A stretch of 39,017 nucleotides of DNA from Falciphora oryzae (taxonomy: Eukaryota > Ascomycota > Sordariomycetes > Magnaporthales > Magnaporthaceae), in contig JNVV01000024.1 in assembly GCA_000733355.1 (NCBI GenBank), forward strand, positions 442,148 through 481,164, given 5' to 3'. This document shows, one piece after another, positions 1 to 9,351 of this stretch (positions are counted from its first letter, which is position 1; every line of letters starts with the position of its first letter). The translations under genes and the position numbers were made by a program. Under the pieces are notes generated by a model, which was given only the letters and a program-made list of their open reading frames with translations, was not told the DNA's origin and searched no databases.

Positions 1-1135
1 AAATCCCGCCCGTGTTATCTTTCACCATGCCTAACAAGCTAAACTATCCACAGTCTGAACAGACTGGAATTATCATCGATATAGGCGGGGGCACAATCGT
101 AAGCATTTGATCACGCTCCACACATTGCCACTTCCCACGGATGATTCCGTTACTAATCAGGCGGCTATTCCGACACAGGACTCGTTCCACTATCGGATCG
201 AGTCGACACACCCTTGGGTTGTGAGTCCAGCGGGAGGTCAACGGCGCGCCGTGATGGGGCAGGCGGGTGGCGGAATTCCAATAGATGAGGTTTTCGAGAA
301 GTGGCTCAAGGAAAAGCTGTCTGCGCCGAAAGGGCCGTACCCAAAAACCGGAACCCCCACCAGTCCACTGCCCGTCTCCAGCACCGAGATACAGAGGTTC
401 ATGCGCAAAGTGTGGGAGCCTTTGAAGGTCAACCATGTCGCGAATGCCGACGGCCTCGACCTACAGATCCCTCCAAATTGGCCAAACACCAAGGTCAAAG
501 CCATTCGACTTCAGGGGCACGTCTCACAATCCTGATTGCGACAGTTCATGGACATCAAACTATACAGGACGAAAACTGACCGTAGAGCCGAAATCATGAC
601 AACGCTCCGGCTGCAGGGACGAGATCGACACCATGTTCAAGGGGGTCACGGACGCCATCTGCGACATCCTCACAAAGCAGTTGGATTCGGCGGTGCGGCG
701 CGGGGAAGGATATCCTCAGGTGAGCAAAATTTAATTTGGGCATTGCCTCAAATACCCGCTTCTGGTTGACATGCAGTGGAAGCAACACCCACCCCGACTG
801 ACGTTCAAGCAGAGCAGTGCTAACCCAGTATCCCGGCACGCCCGCCTTTCTCTAGCATATCTTTGTCTGCGGTGGCGTAGGTCTGAACTTGTATGTTCGG
901 TCTAAGGTCAAAGAACTAGTGAAGGAGAAGTGCGGGAACGCCACAACCGTCGTCCCCTTGCCGCACGATGACGACAACATGTAGGACACACACCTTTCCT
1001 ACCATTCCCGAAGCCTCAAAAGGTCGCAAGCTGACGCCCTGGCCCGGCCGCGCCCGCCGGCCCGCCCCCAACCACAGCCGCAATGCCGTAGCGAACGGCG
1101 CCGCGCTCATTGCGAGCCGAGAAGAGCTCCGCTAG
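1..1135 (+). CDS. Hsp70-like (HSPA12/fungal Hsp70-like ATPase) gene, 3' part, runs off left edge
   Basis: Proposed exons: about 53-98, 179 to about 520, 617-719, 856-980 and 1078-1135 (TAG 1133-1135). The first exon reads EQTGIIIDIGGGTI, the phosphate-binding DxGGGT segment of Hsp70-type ATPases. After a 99-178 intron (GTAAGC, branch TACTAAT, CAG) it continues DSFHYRIESTHP, then GGGIPIDEVFEKWLKEKL. The exon at 617 gives DEIDTMFKGVTDAICDILTKQ. The exon at 856 gives HIFVCGGVGLNLYVRSKV, the typical GGxGxNxYxRS block. Intron 981-1077 (CTGAC branch) restores phase into RNAVANGAAL, the conserved C-terminal GAA motif. This order is that of fungal cytosolic Hsp70-like proteins of unknown client. No canonical in-phase intron joins the exon ending near 520 to the one at 617, so there may be a frameshift there. 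It could be a decaying copy; family assignment is firm, integrity is not. Confidence 0.65.
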
Positions 1136-2157
1136 GCCGGGCAGGTGGCCGCGGGCGGCGCTCAAAGCAACTGCCACGCCTCGTGTAGCCGGAGGCCGAC
1201 TGCCTGCGCCGGCGAACGCCCTCGGCCTCGATCGGCAGAGCGGACACACACCCACCAAGGCTGGAGAGACAGATGGGGTTGTTGTGTGGTTCTATCTTTC
1301 TTCTTTTCCTCACGTCTCATGATCGCATGTCTTTTTTTCTTCTTCCTCTTCTCGCTGTCCGTCCGGAAATCTTTGCATCGTTTTCTACTGCTTTTCTTGG
1401 GTCCTCGCAGGAGTTTGGCTTGTATCTGTCTGTTGTTGCGGGGGTGGCCGTGACACACGCGAGACACGGCGAATGTACGTGGGTCGTTGAGTTGGGGATG
1501 GGGATCACTGGAAAGCCACTTGGGAAATGATGGAGTTGGATCATGAACGAGAAACTCGCCTGATAGATTTGCACTGGAGTTGGTCAATTGCATATCGGTT
1601 TTTTTTTTCCCCCCCTTTTGATGTTGACCTGTGGCTAGACACTGAACGTACCTGTGGGGGTTCAATCCTTCTGGACCGAACGCGCATCTCAGATCCATCC
1701 ATTTCGGAAGCTTGGATGCCGATGTCTTGGCCGCCCCTCCTTGCTTCTCCGCTCCCTCCTGTGGCTACTCGGTGGGGGTGGCACAGCGTCGGCAGTTGAC
1801 TGACGACGGCGGGGAAACCTGGCAACAGATATCCCCTGCTCGGAACGACACCGCCGCTGGGCGCTACGTTCCTCCCGGCGCGGCCGCCGAGGCTCTCCCG
1901 TCGAGGATGGCGGGGAATGGGCCAGACTCTGGTTGACTCGGCAGCAGCGCTCGAACCGTCGCCCCTAACCTACCTACCTACCTACCTACCTACCCCTCTC
2001 TTTCCACTTTGAAGCCGTCGAGACCCGAGAAGCAGGAAAAGGCCGTCGCCCTCAGGAAGACGGAAGACGCGACCCGACCCCAGCAGCTCGTCAGTAGGCC
2101 TCTCCCGCACGACAAGAGGCTCGATCGCAGGGAAGGCGGAGCCCCGACAGAGGCGAC
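1136..2157. other. Intergenic region upstream of the flavin monooxygenase
   Basis: No convincing gene. It holds a T-then-C homopolymer tract near 1599-1617, pyrimidine-rich stretches around 1295-1400, and the CCTA microsatellite annotated separately. The last few hundred bases should hold the promoter and 5' leader of the monooxygenase; I see no clear TATA box. Confidence 0.5.
1969..1992. repeat. (CCTA)6 microsatellite
   Basis: Six perfect tandem CCTA units lying 166 bp before the monooxygenase start codon, probably in its promoter or 5' leader. The unit differs from the telomeric TTAGGG repeat, so this is not an interstitial telomere. Confidence 0.9.
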
Positions 2158-3531
2158 ATGTCGCCAGAAACAAAAAAGTTCCCCCGGCTGCCGCCGTCGG
2201 GCATCAAGGTCATCGTCGTGGGCGCGGGCTTCGGCGGGCTCGCGGCGGCCATCGAGTGCGACCGCAAGGGCCACTCCGTGACGGTGTTCGAGAAGCTGGA
2301 CGACATCGAGGAGAACCAGCGGGTCGGCGACATCATCAGCTTCGACGCCAACGGCAGCAACGTGTTTGAGCGCTGGCCGGGCGTCGTCGACGAGCTGCTC
2401 TCCATCTCGCGCGACACGGACGACCTCGACCTGCACAACTGGCGCGGCGCCTTCGTCACGCGCCAGTCCTTCGCCGGCGAGCGCGCCTGGGGCCACCGCA
2501 TCAACGGCCACCGCGGCCAGATCCACGCCGTCATCTGGCGCCACGCGCTGGCCCGCGGCATCGACGTCCGCCTCGGCCGCCGCGTGACCGACTACTTTGA
2601 GACGGCCGAGGGCGCGGGCGTCGAGCTCGACGGCGGCGCCGAGCGCCACGCCGCCGACGTCGTGCTGGCCGCCGAGGGCGTGCGGTCGCGGGGGCGAAGG
2701 ATCGTGCTCGGCTTCGACGACAACCCCAAGTCGTCGGGCTACGCCGTCTACCGCGCCTGGTTCCCGTCGTCGCGCGTGGCCGACAACCCCGTCGTCAAAC
2801 ACTTCGCCGAGCCCGGGCGCGACATCCACCACGGCTTCATCGGGCGCGACATACACTTCCTGGCCTCGTCCATCGCGGGCGGCAAGGAGGTCAACTGGGT
2901 CTTCACCCACATCGACGACGGCAACATCGAGGAGAGCTGGTCGTTCCCGGGCAAGGTGCCCGAGGCGCTGGCCTACCTGGACGGCTGGTGCGACGTGGTG
3001 CGCGAGCTGGTCAGGGCGACCCCGGACGGGCGCCTGATCGACCACAAGCTCGTGTTCCGCGACCCGCTGCCGACCTTCATCTCGCCGGGCGCGCGCATCG
3101 CCCTCATCGGCGACGCCGCGCACCCGTTCCTGCCCACCTCGATCCAGGGCGCCAGCCAGTCGATGGAGGACGGCTCGACCCTGGCCGTGTGCCTGGAGCT
3201 GGCAGGCAAGGGCCGCGTGCCCGAGGCGGTGCGCGCCTACGAGAAGATCCGCTACGAGCGCGTCCACGCCGCCCAGGCCACGGGCGTCGCCACCCGCGAG
3301 CGCTGGCACCGCGCCGACTGGGACGCCGTGCGCAAGGACCCGGAGTCGCTGCACCTCGTCCGCCACGAGTGGCTGCTCAACTTCAACGCCGAGGACCACG
3401 CGTACAAGGTGTACAAGGACGTCGTGGCCGGGCTGGACGCTGGTGGCGGTGGTAAGGCCGGCGGCGATGGCGCCGACGGCAATGTCCCGCTCGCAAGCCC
3501 AGCCGCGGCCACGGCCACGGTTGAAGTTTAG
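2158..3531 (+). CDS. FAD-dependent monooxygenase (salicylate hydroxylase-like, group A)
   Basis: Single exon, 457 aa, a usual length for fungal group A flavin monooxygenases. An N-terminal Rossmann fold carries GAGFGG at residues 22-27 with the ribose-binding Glu (FEK, about 45). The second FAD motif is GDAAHPFLPTSIQGA starting at about 318, followed by SMEDG. The NADPH-side DG motif normally reads ADG; here it is AEG at 172-174. Family knowledge predicts NAD(P)H-dependent hydroxylation of an aromatic acid or a polyketide-type substrate. No signal peptide; cytosolic. The C-terminal 35 residues are Gly/Ala-rich and unconserved-looking. GC at third positions is very high, which creates a 516-aa open frame on the opposite strand that I regard as a shadow. 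The start at 2158 leaves about 20 residues before the GxGxxG motif, as usual. The substrate cannot be read from sequence; no tailoring genes flank it. Confidence 0.9.
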   Translation: MSPETKKFPRLPPSGIKVIVVGAGFGGLAAAIECDRKGHSVTVFEKLDDIEENQRVGDIISFDANGSNVFERWPGVVDELLSISRDTDDLDLHNWRGAFVTRQSFAGERAWGHRINGHRGQIHAVIWRHALARGIDVRLGRRVTDYFETAEGAGVELDGGAERHAADVVLAAEGVRSRGRRIVLGFDDNPKSSGYAVYRAWFPSSRVADNPVVKHFAEPGRDIHHGFIGRDIHFLASSIAGGKEVNWVFTHIDDGNIEESWSFPGKVPEALAYLDGWCDVVRELVRATPDGRLIDHKLVFRDPLPTFISPGARIALIGDAAHPFLPTSIQGASQSMEDGSTLAVCLELAGKGRVPEAVRAYEKIRYERVHAAQATGVATRERWHRADWDAVRKDPESLHLVRHEWLLNFNAEDHAYKVYKDVVAGLDAGGGGKAGGDGADGNVPLASPAAATATVEV

Positions 3532-4101
3532 AACTAGCACCGAGGGCTGCTATAGAGCTTTGTATTTAGAATGGAGATATATATACAGGATAGCAGAGTA
3601 ACCAGTTTCAGACTTACCCCTTAAAGGATGTTCGCGCGAGGCATCGGATTTTTTTTTTTTTTCGTAGTGTTCCTGACTCCCGATAGCCCTCTCACATCGT
3701 CTTGGCATCTGTTGAAATCCGCCAGGCGGCGCGATGCAGATTCAACATGGCTGTGCACAAGGCCTCTACAGGAGGCTTTTACGTCTGTCAGGGCCCAGGC
3801 AACCTTGACAAGTTCGGCATTGTGAGGGACCACGCTGGGCTGGCGCTGTAAAGGATTGAAGCTCATGGCGAGCCTAGCCTGGTCAAAAAACGGCCAGCCA
3901 ACATAGCTATGGCCAAGACTTTGGCAAAGTGTTCAACTCTAGATACAAAGGGGATTGGGGGGTTATATTGGTACACCTGGTCCCAGATGAGCTTTCTTTT
4001 TAACTGGTCAGGCCCTAATCCTACAAAGGCAAGAGCAAGATCAGCGCGCCCTATACATCTCCACTCCACCCAAAGGCCCCTCCTCAACTACCTACCTTCA
4101 C
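3532..4101. other. Convergent 3' intergenic region with T14 tract
   Basis: Lies between the 3' ends of the monooxygenase (plus) and sam50 (minus), so it should hold both 3' UTRs and poly(A) sites. A run of 14 T occurs at 3649-3662. No open frame here looks like a gene. Confidence 0.5.
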
Positions 4102-5979
4102 TTAGAGGAAGTTGATGCCAACACCGACCTGGAGCCCCTTGCGGCCCTCCTCGCCTCGCCTCATAACGAGCGGCAGGCTAAAGTTGAGCTCAAACCGGGC
4201 GACGGGGTGTGCATACACGAGGCCAAACCCCGCCGCCAGGCTGGGTAGGCCGTTGAACACCTCTGCGACGGCCGACCGAAGGCCCCGGACAACGGCGCCC
4301 GAGCTCATGCCGCCGGCAGCGCCCGCCTCCTTGGCCTTGCCGCCCTTGTTCTTGATGCCGACAAGGCGCCCGCCGTTGGCGAACAGCTGCAGGCGCAGCG
4401 GCGACTCAGCCCCAGCCCGGGGCAGCGGGAGCAGCATGTGGACGCCGCCGGCGGCTAGCACGTCGCCGCCCAGAGCGTCGGGTCCGTCGTGGGGCCCCAG
4501 ACCGCCCATCTTGAAGCCCCTGACGTCTGTGGGGCCGCCGAGCAGGAAGCGGTCGTTGATGCGACTCGGTGCAGCCAGCGCCGCCGCCTTGCCGCCGCTG
4601 GGGAACCCGAGCGGCAGCGGGCACAGCAGGCCGAAGCGCAGGCCGGCCCCGACCGAGATGCCCGTCTTGGCGGCGGGGATGCCGGGGAGGGGCAAGAGCT
4701 GGGCGCCGGCGAGCTCGACCTCCGCCTTGGCGAAGGACACGTCGCCGCCGAGCGGGCCCCAGCCGGCCAGCTCCGACGTGGTGCGGACCAGGTAGCCGCT
4801 CTGGGCGAGGACGGGCCTGTCGCGGCGGTCGCGCGTGAAGGTGTGCGCGAGCGCTGTCTTGACGCTGTCGCCAGCGTCGGCGCGGACCGAGGCAGAGGCG
4901 GCGCTGGCCAGGCCCGTCAGCTGGCGCCAGTTGGAGCCGAGCGAAAGGGTGTGGGCGTTGGCGGTCCGCGGGTCGCGCCAGGCGAGGCGGGCGGTGGCGC
5001 CGCGCAGCACCTCCTCGTGGCTGGCCCAGGGCTTCTCGGTGGCCGATGCCAGGCCCTCGACCGAGAAGCGCAGGTCCGGGTCCCCGTTGATCGGAGTAGA
5101 GAAGGCGGCCGTGTAGGCGGACCGGGTGCGGGTGCCAGCTTTGGCGTTAAGCGAGAGCGATTCAGCGCCGCCAAACAGGTTGCGGCAGAGCAGGTTGCCG
5201 TAGGCCGAGCCCTCGGCGTTGCCCAGGTCCGTCCCTGTGTTGAGCATCCAGCGGCCCCGCTCGGCTACCCGGATGTCCACGTCCAGGTCCGTCGCGGCTG
5301 CCAGCGGGTCCGAGTCGCGCGAGCTCGAGAGGTACACCCTGGGCTCCGGCTTGAAGATCTCTGTATGGTGACGTGCAATGCTGGTTAGGAAACCCGGTCT
5401 GACACGGCAAACAGGGGGTGGCGGGCACTCATACCGAACCGGTCCAGCTTGTTGGTGGCCTCCTGCAGCCTCGCGAGCACCTCGCCGAGGGTGGTGCCGG
5501 CATTGTTCTCGGGGGAAACTAGAGGGTCGAATATCGGAGCAAGGAAGGTTCTCCTCGTGTTCTTTGCTCCGTGGATCTGCAGGGAGTTTATTGTGGCAGG
5601 GCTGCCCATTTGCTGCTCCAGCTGTTGGTCCCCGTCAGGAGTTAGTCGCGCGGTTCCGGAGCTACCCAAAACGTTCCGAGACAGGCGGGGAGGCGCATCC
5701 GGCCCGCGAAATGCTAAAGCAACATGGACCATGGTGACCGTACCAGCGCAAGCTGCCTCGCTCTCCTTTGCTGCTCCTCCAGCGCCGCGGGCACCCGTGC
5801 ATGGGCCTCCCGGCTGAGTGCGTCGACATTAGTTCCCAGTTTGCTGATGCCGTCGAGGCCCTGTCATGATGGACGATGGCGTGTCTGGGTCAGCAAAAGT
5901 TGGCGGCGGCGGCGGCGGATTGGGAGCCATTGTGGCCGTGGCATACATGGTCGCTGCCAAACTGGCTTGGGGACACCAT
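4102..5979 (-). CDS. sam50: Sam50/Tob55, mitochondrial outer-membrane beta-barrel assembly protein
   Basis: Proposed exons 5979-5947, 5860-5744, 5621-5435 and 5360-4102; phases close to a 531-aa protein. Introns: 5861-5946 (GTATGC, GCTGAC branch, CAG), 5622-5743 (GTACGG, ACTAAC, CAG) and 5361-5434 (GTATGA, TACAG). Sam50 is the core of the SAM/TOB complex, inserting barrel proteins such as Tom40 and porin into the outer membrane. Evidence: an N-terminal helix followed by a POTRA-like segment containing LQIHGAKNTRRTFL and GTTLGEVLARLQEATNKLDRF, then a Bac_surface_Ag/Omp85 barrel with the lid-loop motif FLLGGPTDVRGF (about residue 385) and a C-terminal GVGINFL strand. The first exon is uncertain: it codes MVSPSQFGSDH with a strong GCCGCCATGG context, but a start inside the proposed first intron (ATG at 5920-5918) would fit if one base were lost. 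Promoter shared with ubc6. Confidence 0.9.
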
Positions 5980-6644
5980 GGCGGCGGTGATGGTCTCTAG
6001 TTCCCGAGGGTCTGGTCTCGCGACTCGTCGTCGTCGGCTCCCTCTCGTGGGGGGCAAGGCGCGCAAAGGGGACCGGAGCTACAAACTTGGCAGCCCGAGC
6101 TTGTTTGTTGTGGCTGGTGAGCTTGGCAAATAGTGGCAAGTGGCTTGAATCAATGCATCTCGCTTTGTCAACTCCCTGTTCGGAATATGCGGCTGTGTTG
6201 CCTCACAACCTTGTCAAAGGCACGTGCCTGCCTCCGCTAGCTTCCCAACGCAGCTGAACTTCAGACCCACCCCCAGCCCAGTTGACGTCGCCAGAAGCGT
6301 TCACGCATTCCCTCATCATCCAGGCTTGTCCATCATTCGCTCCCGCGACTCATCGGCCACCTGGATTCGCCCATTTCTCCCTGTTTCTATTTGGTAGTCT
6401 CCTGTTCTTTGTTATTCTCGACAGTCATTCGTCACGCCCCTCTTGTCGTGCATCTCAATCCACCGACCACACTCGCTGGCAGCCGTTGCCGAAATCCCGC
6501 CCTTCGCCGCCACCCAAACCACCCTCCTTCACCGTCGGCAACACTCGACTTTCATTTGCGACCAAGTCGATCGAGTCGATCAACAACAACCCGCCAGTCG
6601 CCATCTGCATTTCCGATCCCGCGTTTCCTCTGAAATCCATCTCG
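5980..6644. promoter_or_regulatory. Bidirectional promoter between sam50 and ubc6
   Basis: 665 bp separate the two divergent start codons. It contains a perfect 10-bp palindrome GGCACGTGCC at 6219-6228 (E-box, bHLH target) and TGACGTC at 6283-6289 (CRE/bZIP-like). Both motifs are seen directly; their use is inferred. No TATA box is obvious on either side, as often in fungal housekeeping promoters. The ubc6 side is pyrimidine-rich from about 6300 on. Confidence 0.55.
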
Positions 6645-7641
6645 ATGGCTTCCAAAGCAGCTACCAAGCGGGTATGTCGCCTTGCCGCACCGTCCGCGTG
6701 CACTGCCACGCCATCCTCGAGTTTCGGAAAGTATCACCACTAACCACAGAGTTGTCGTCGTAGCTCACGCTTGAGTACAAGGCCATCGCGAAGAACCCCC
6801 CGCCATACATCACGGCGCATCCCTCAGAGTCGAATATCCTAGAGTACGTTGTTGCTCCTGACCCCGAAGTCGCCGGCGTGCACGTTGTGCCGCGCGGCCA
6901 TGCTTACTCCGCAGCGCGCCGAGACACTGACACCGCCTTTCCATCAACAGGTGGCACTACATAATCACGGGCCCCGAGGACAGCCCTTACCATGGCGGCC
7001 AGTACTGGGGCACGCTCATCTTCCCGCCCAACTACCCGTTCGCGCCGCCCGCGATCCGGATGCACACGCCCTCGGGCCGCTTCCAGCCGTCGACACGCCT
7101 CTGCCTCTCCATCTCGGACTTCCACCCGCGCACGTTCAACCCGGCCTGGGAGGTTTCCACGATCCTGATCGGCCTGCTCTCCTTCATGACCTCCGAGGAG
7201 ATGACCACGGGCTCCGTCTCGGCCACCGAGGCCGAGCGCAAGTTCCACGCCTCGCGGTCACGCTGGTGGAATTCGACTGGTGGCGGTACGCACAGCCGCT
7301 CCACAGGCCAGACCCAGAAGGGCAACATTAAAGCCGGTGACGGCGGCTTCAAGTTCCGATCCGAGTGGCCCGAGGTCGACGTCGAGAACTGGGAGTGGAT
7401 CCGTAAGAACGATATCGACCCGGCTACCGGCCAGAAGGCCTCGGCTGCCGCGAGCTGCGGGCCCCAGCTCGGCATCGGTGCGGGCAGCAGCGGTCACCAG
7501 ACCCAGGCCGTCGTCGACGCCATGGTCCAGAGGAGGGAGGCCGGCCAGGGCTGGCTGTGGCACCACAACAAGTTCGTCCTCGCACTTGCCTTCGTCTTCT
7601 TCTACGTTCTCATAGCCCGTCTACTTGGATCGGGCAAGTGA
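6645..7641 (+). CDS. ubc6: Ubc6, tail-anchored ER ubiquitin-conjugating enzyme E2 (UBE2J2 type)
   Basis: Exons 6645-6671, 6764-6843 and 6951-7641 give 265 aa. Introns 6672-6763 (GTATGT...TAG) and 6844-6950 (GTACGT, ACTGAC branch, CAG) are phase-consistent. Ubc6 sits in the ER membrane facing the cytosol and loads ubiquitin for ER-associated degradation with Doa10-type E3 ligases. The UBC fold occupies about residues 7-165: KRLTLEYKAI, EWHYIITGPEDSPYHGGQYWG, PNYPFAPPAIRMHTPSGRFQ, then the active-site Cys in RLCLSISDFHP at residue 87, the same position as in yeast Ubc6. A Gly/Ser-rich linker follows, with a C-terminal hydrophobic anchor (KFVLALAFVFFYVLIARLLG) four residues from the end, typical of tail-anchored E2s. 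The start is fixed by the short first exon ending in KR and the canonical donor. Confidence 0.95.
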
Positions 7642-9351
7642 GCGAGAGAAGTCTGGAGTGGCTGTGCTACCTGAAAATTTGACACATTCCTGTGTCCTTT
7701 GTTGGGGCGGAATGCGAGCGCCCTCGGAGGCTAGCAAGTAGAACCCTGGATCGGAGTCTAGCGCATTGCCTTTTTCAGCTTCTTCCATTTGTCTTACCCC
7801 ATCACCCTTTTGTGTGTGGCTTCTCGCGGGATCTTGTCGATTTTTCCCGACATCTGCTCGGGTTTCTGGTTCTTCACAGAACAACCGTATATCAGTTGTT
7901 TTTACTCTCTTCTGTATTGGGTCGCAGGGCGTTCAGAGTGGCAAGATTAAAGGAAAACACATTTGAGCAATGAATGGCATATAGTTCGCCAAGGCAACAA
8001 TCCGTCCGCATGCGTAGGTTATTCTGACGTTGTTTGTTCACCACTCTCAAGGCCCGCTGGTTTGCACGTCCGCCCGTCTCGGTGTGTGCCGTCGCCCGAT
8101 TGGGGCCAATTCCATCTGTTATAATGGACTACTATTGATATGCGTGGTTCCCGAGCCACGACTAGCAGCTACGGAGTGTCCAAGCGGACAGAGAGCCGAG
8201 GCACAGTCGGCTGAAGCTGGAGGGTGCGGGTTTCTTTGTGCATTCCACCGCCCGTCTCTTTGTCTCCACGACGCTTTTCGTTCCCTTTCGCATACCCTTT
8301 CCTCTGCCATTTCGTTTCTTTTGGCGCCTCCATCGTGCCGTCCGTTTGATCCAACTGTTCGTCTCCGCAATATACATATTCATAACCTTTCCTTTTGACT
8401 TTCCGTCCCATCCTCGCCCCTGAACCTATGCCAACGGCAGTGTTGGTGCTCCGTGCCCGCCCACCAGTAAGACTCGAAGATTGAGTGGCCTCGTCGACCT
8501 CGGAGACTTCTTAGATTCTCGAATCCCGAGTCCCTTCCGGTAAATCTCACAAAGTCGCCGATCTCAGCACCCACCCCCAGGTCTCAAGCCCCAGCGGCGG
8601 TTGCTTGCCGTGTCCAGTGCGGCTGGTTGACGTAGAGCACGATCTCGTCCCGTCCCCGGTTGTTCTCCGCGGCCGAAGTCTAAATTCCACAGAGAATTAT
8701 GCTTTCGGTCACCCACGCAGCATGTATGTGCATATACGGCAGGAAGCCGCCGTCCTTGGTCCGCCAGTTCGACCCATGGGCCGATGATCGGCTCGAGTAA
8801 AACCCTCTCCTGCGCTCATTCTGGGTGGGCTCTGCAGGACCATGGTTATTGCCTCGGGTACTCCCTTTGGCACGGACGGACATGCATGGTCCTCAGAGCA
8901 GTTCGAGCCGATGGAGAGGCCCGGTTGGTTGCTCGATCCGGAGAAAGGGGGGGTGTGGGGAGGGGGCAGGCAGACGCGGGATGGTTCATCGGCGCCTACA
9001 CCGACAACGGCCGAAGCCTACCTACAACTATCGGATCAGATCTACTAGGGCATTGCGCTAGGGGAGCGCGTAAGCGTTTCTAAACCTCCCTGCCGTTGTA
9101 CCCGCTTGGGGGAAGTCTGTGCAGGGCTCGTCCTGGCTCTCCTGCTTGAGAGCAGGTCAGGGCCTCGCCTCCTCCTCCTCCCGAAGATGAAGGGATTGAC
9201 CTGACAGTTCCCGATACATATATCAGGCCAGCATTTCTTCTAACACTTCCTCAACTTCCAGTTACGTTCTCGCGCACAGCCGGGTCGGACAGACACTTAC
9301 TATCCGCCCTATCCAGCGCGGTCTGCTACCCCCGTCGGGAGCTTTGCAGCA
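7642..9351. other. Intergenic region between ubc6 and the MFS transporter
   Basis: No gene found on either strand; open frames are short and compositionally ordinary. It should include the ubc6 3' UTR and the MFS promoter. A TATA-like ACATATAT stretch at about 9216-9224 lies 130 bp before the MFS start. Confidence 0.5.

Noticed and set aside
1655..1690. GGTTCAATCC as a tRNA B box
   Set aside because: No complete B box match, no acceptor stem or A box at the right distance.
1969..1992. CCTA repeat as an interstitial telomere
   Set aside because: The fungal telomere unit is normally TTAGGG; this 4-bp unit is a simple microsatellite.
1990..3540. 516-aa open frame antisense to the flavin monooxygenase
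   Set aside because: Low-complexity Val/Ala/Asp/Arg composition, typical of the complement of a very GC3-rich gene; no motif.
4489..5388. 299-codon plus-strand frame opposite sam50
   Set aside because: Gly/Ala/Arg-rich shadow; the minus strand carries the Omp85 barrel motifs.
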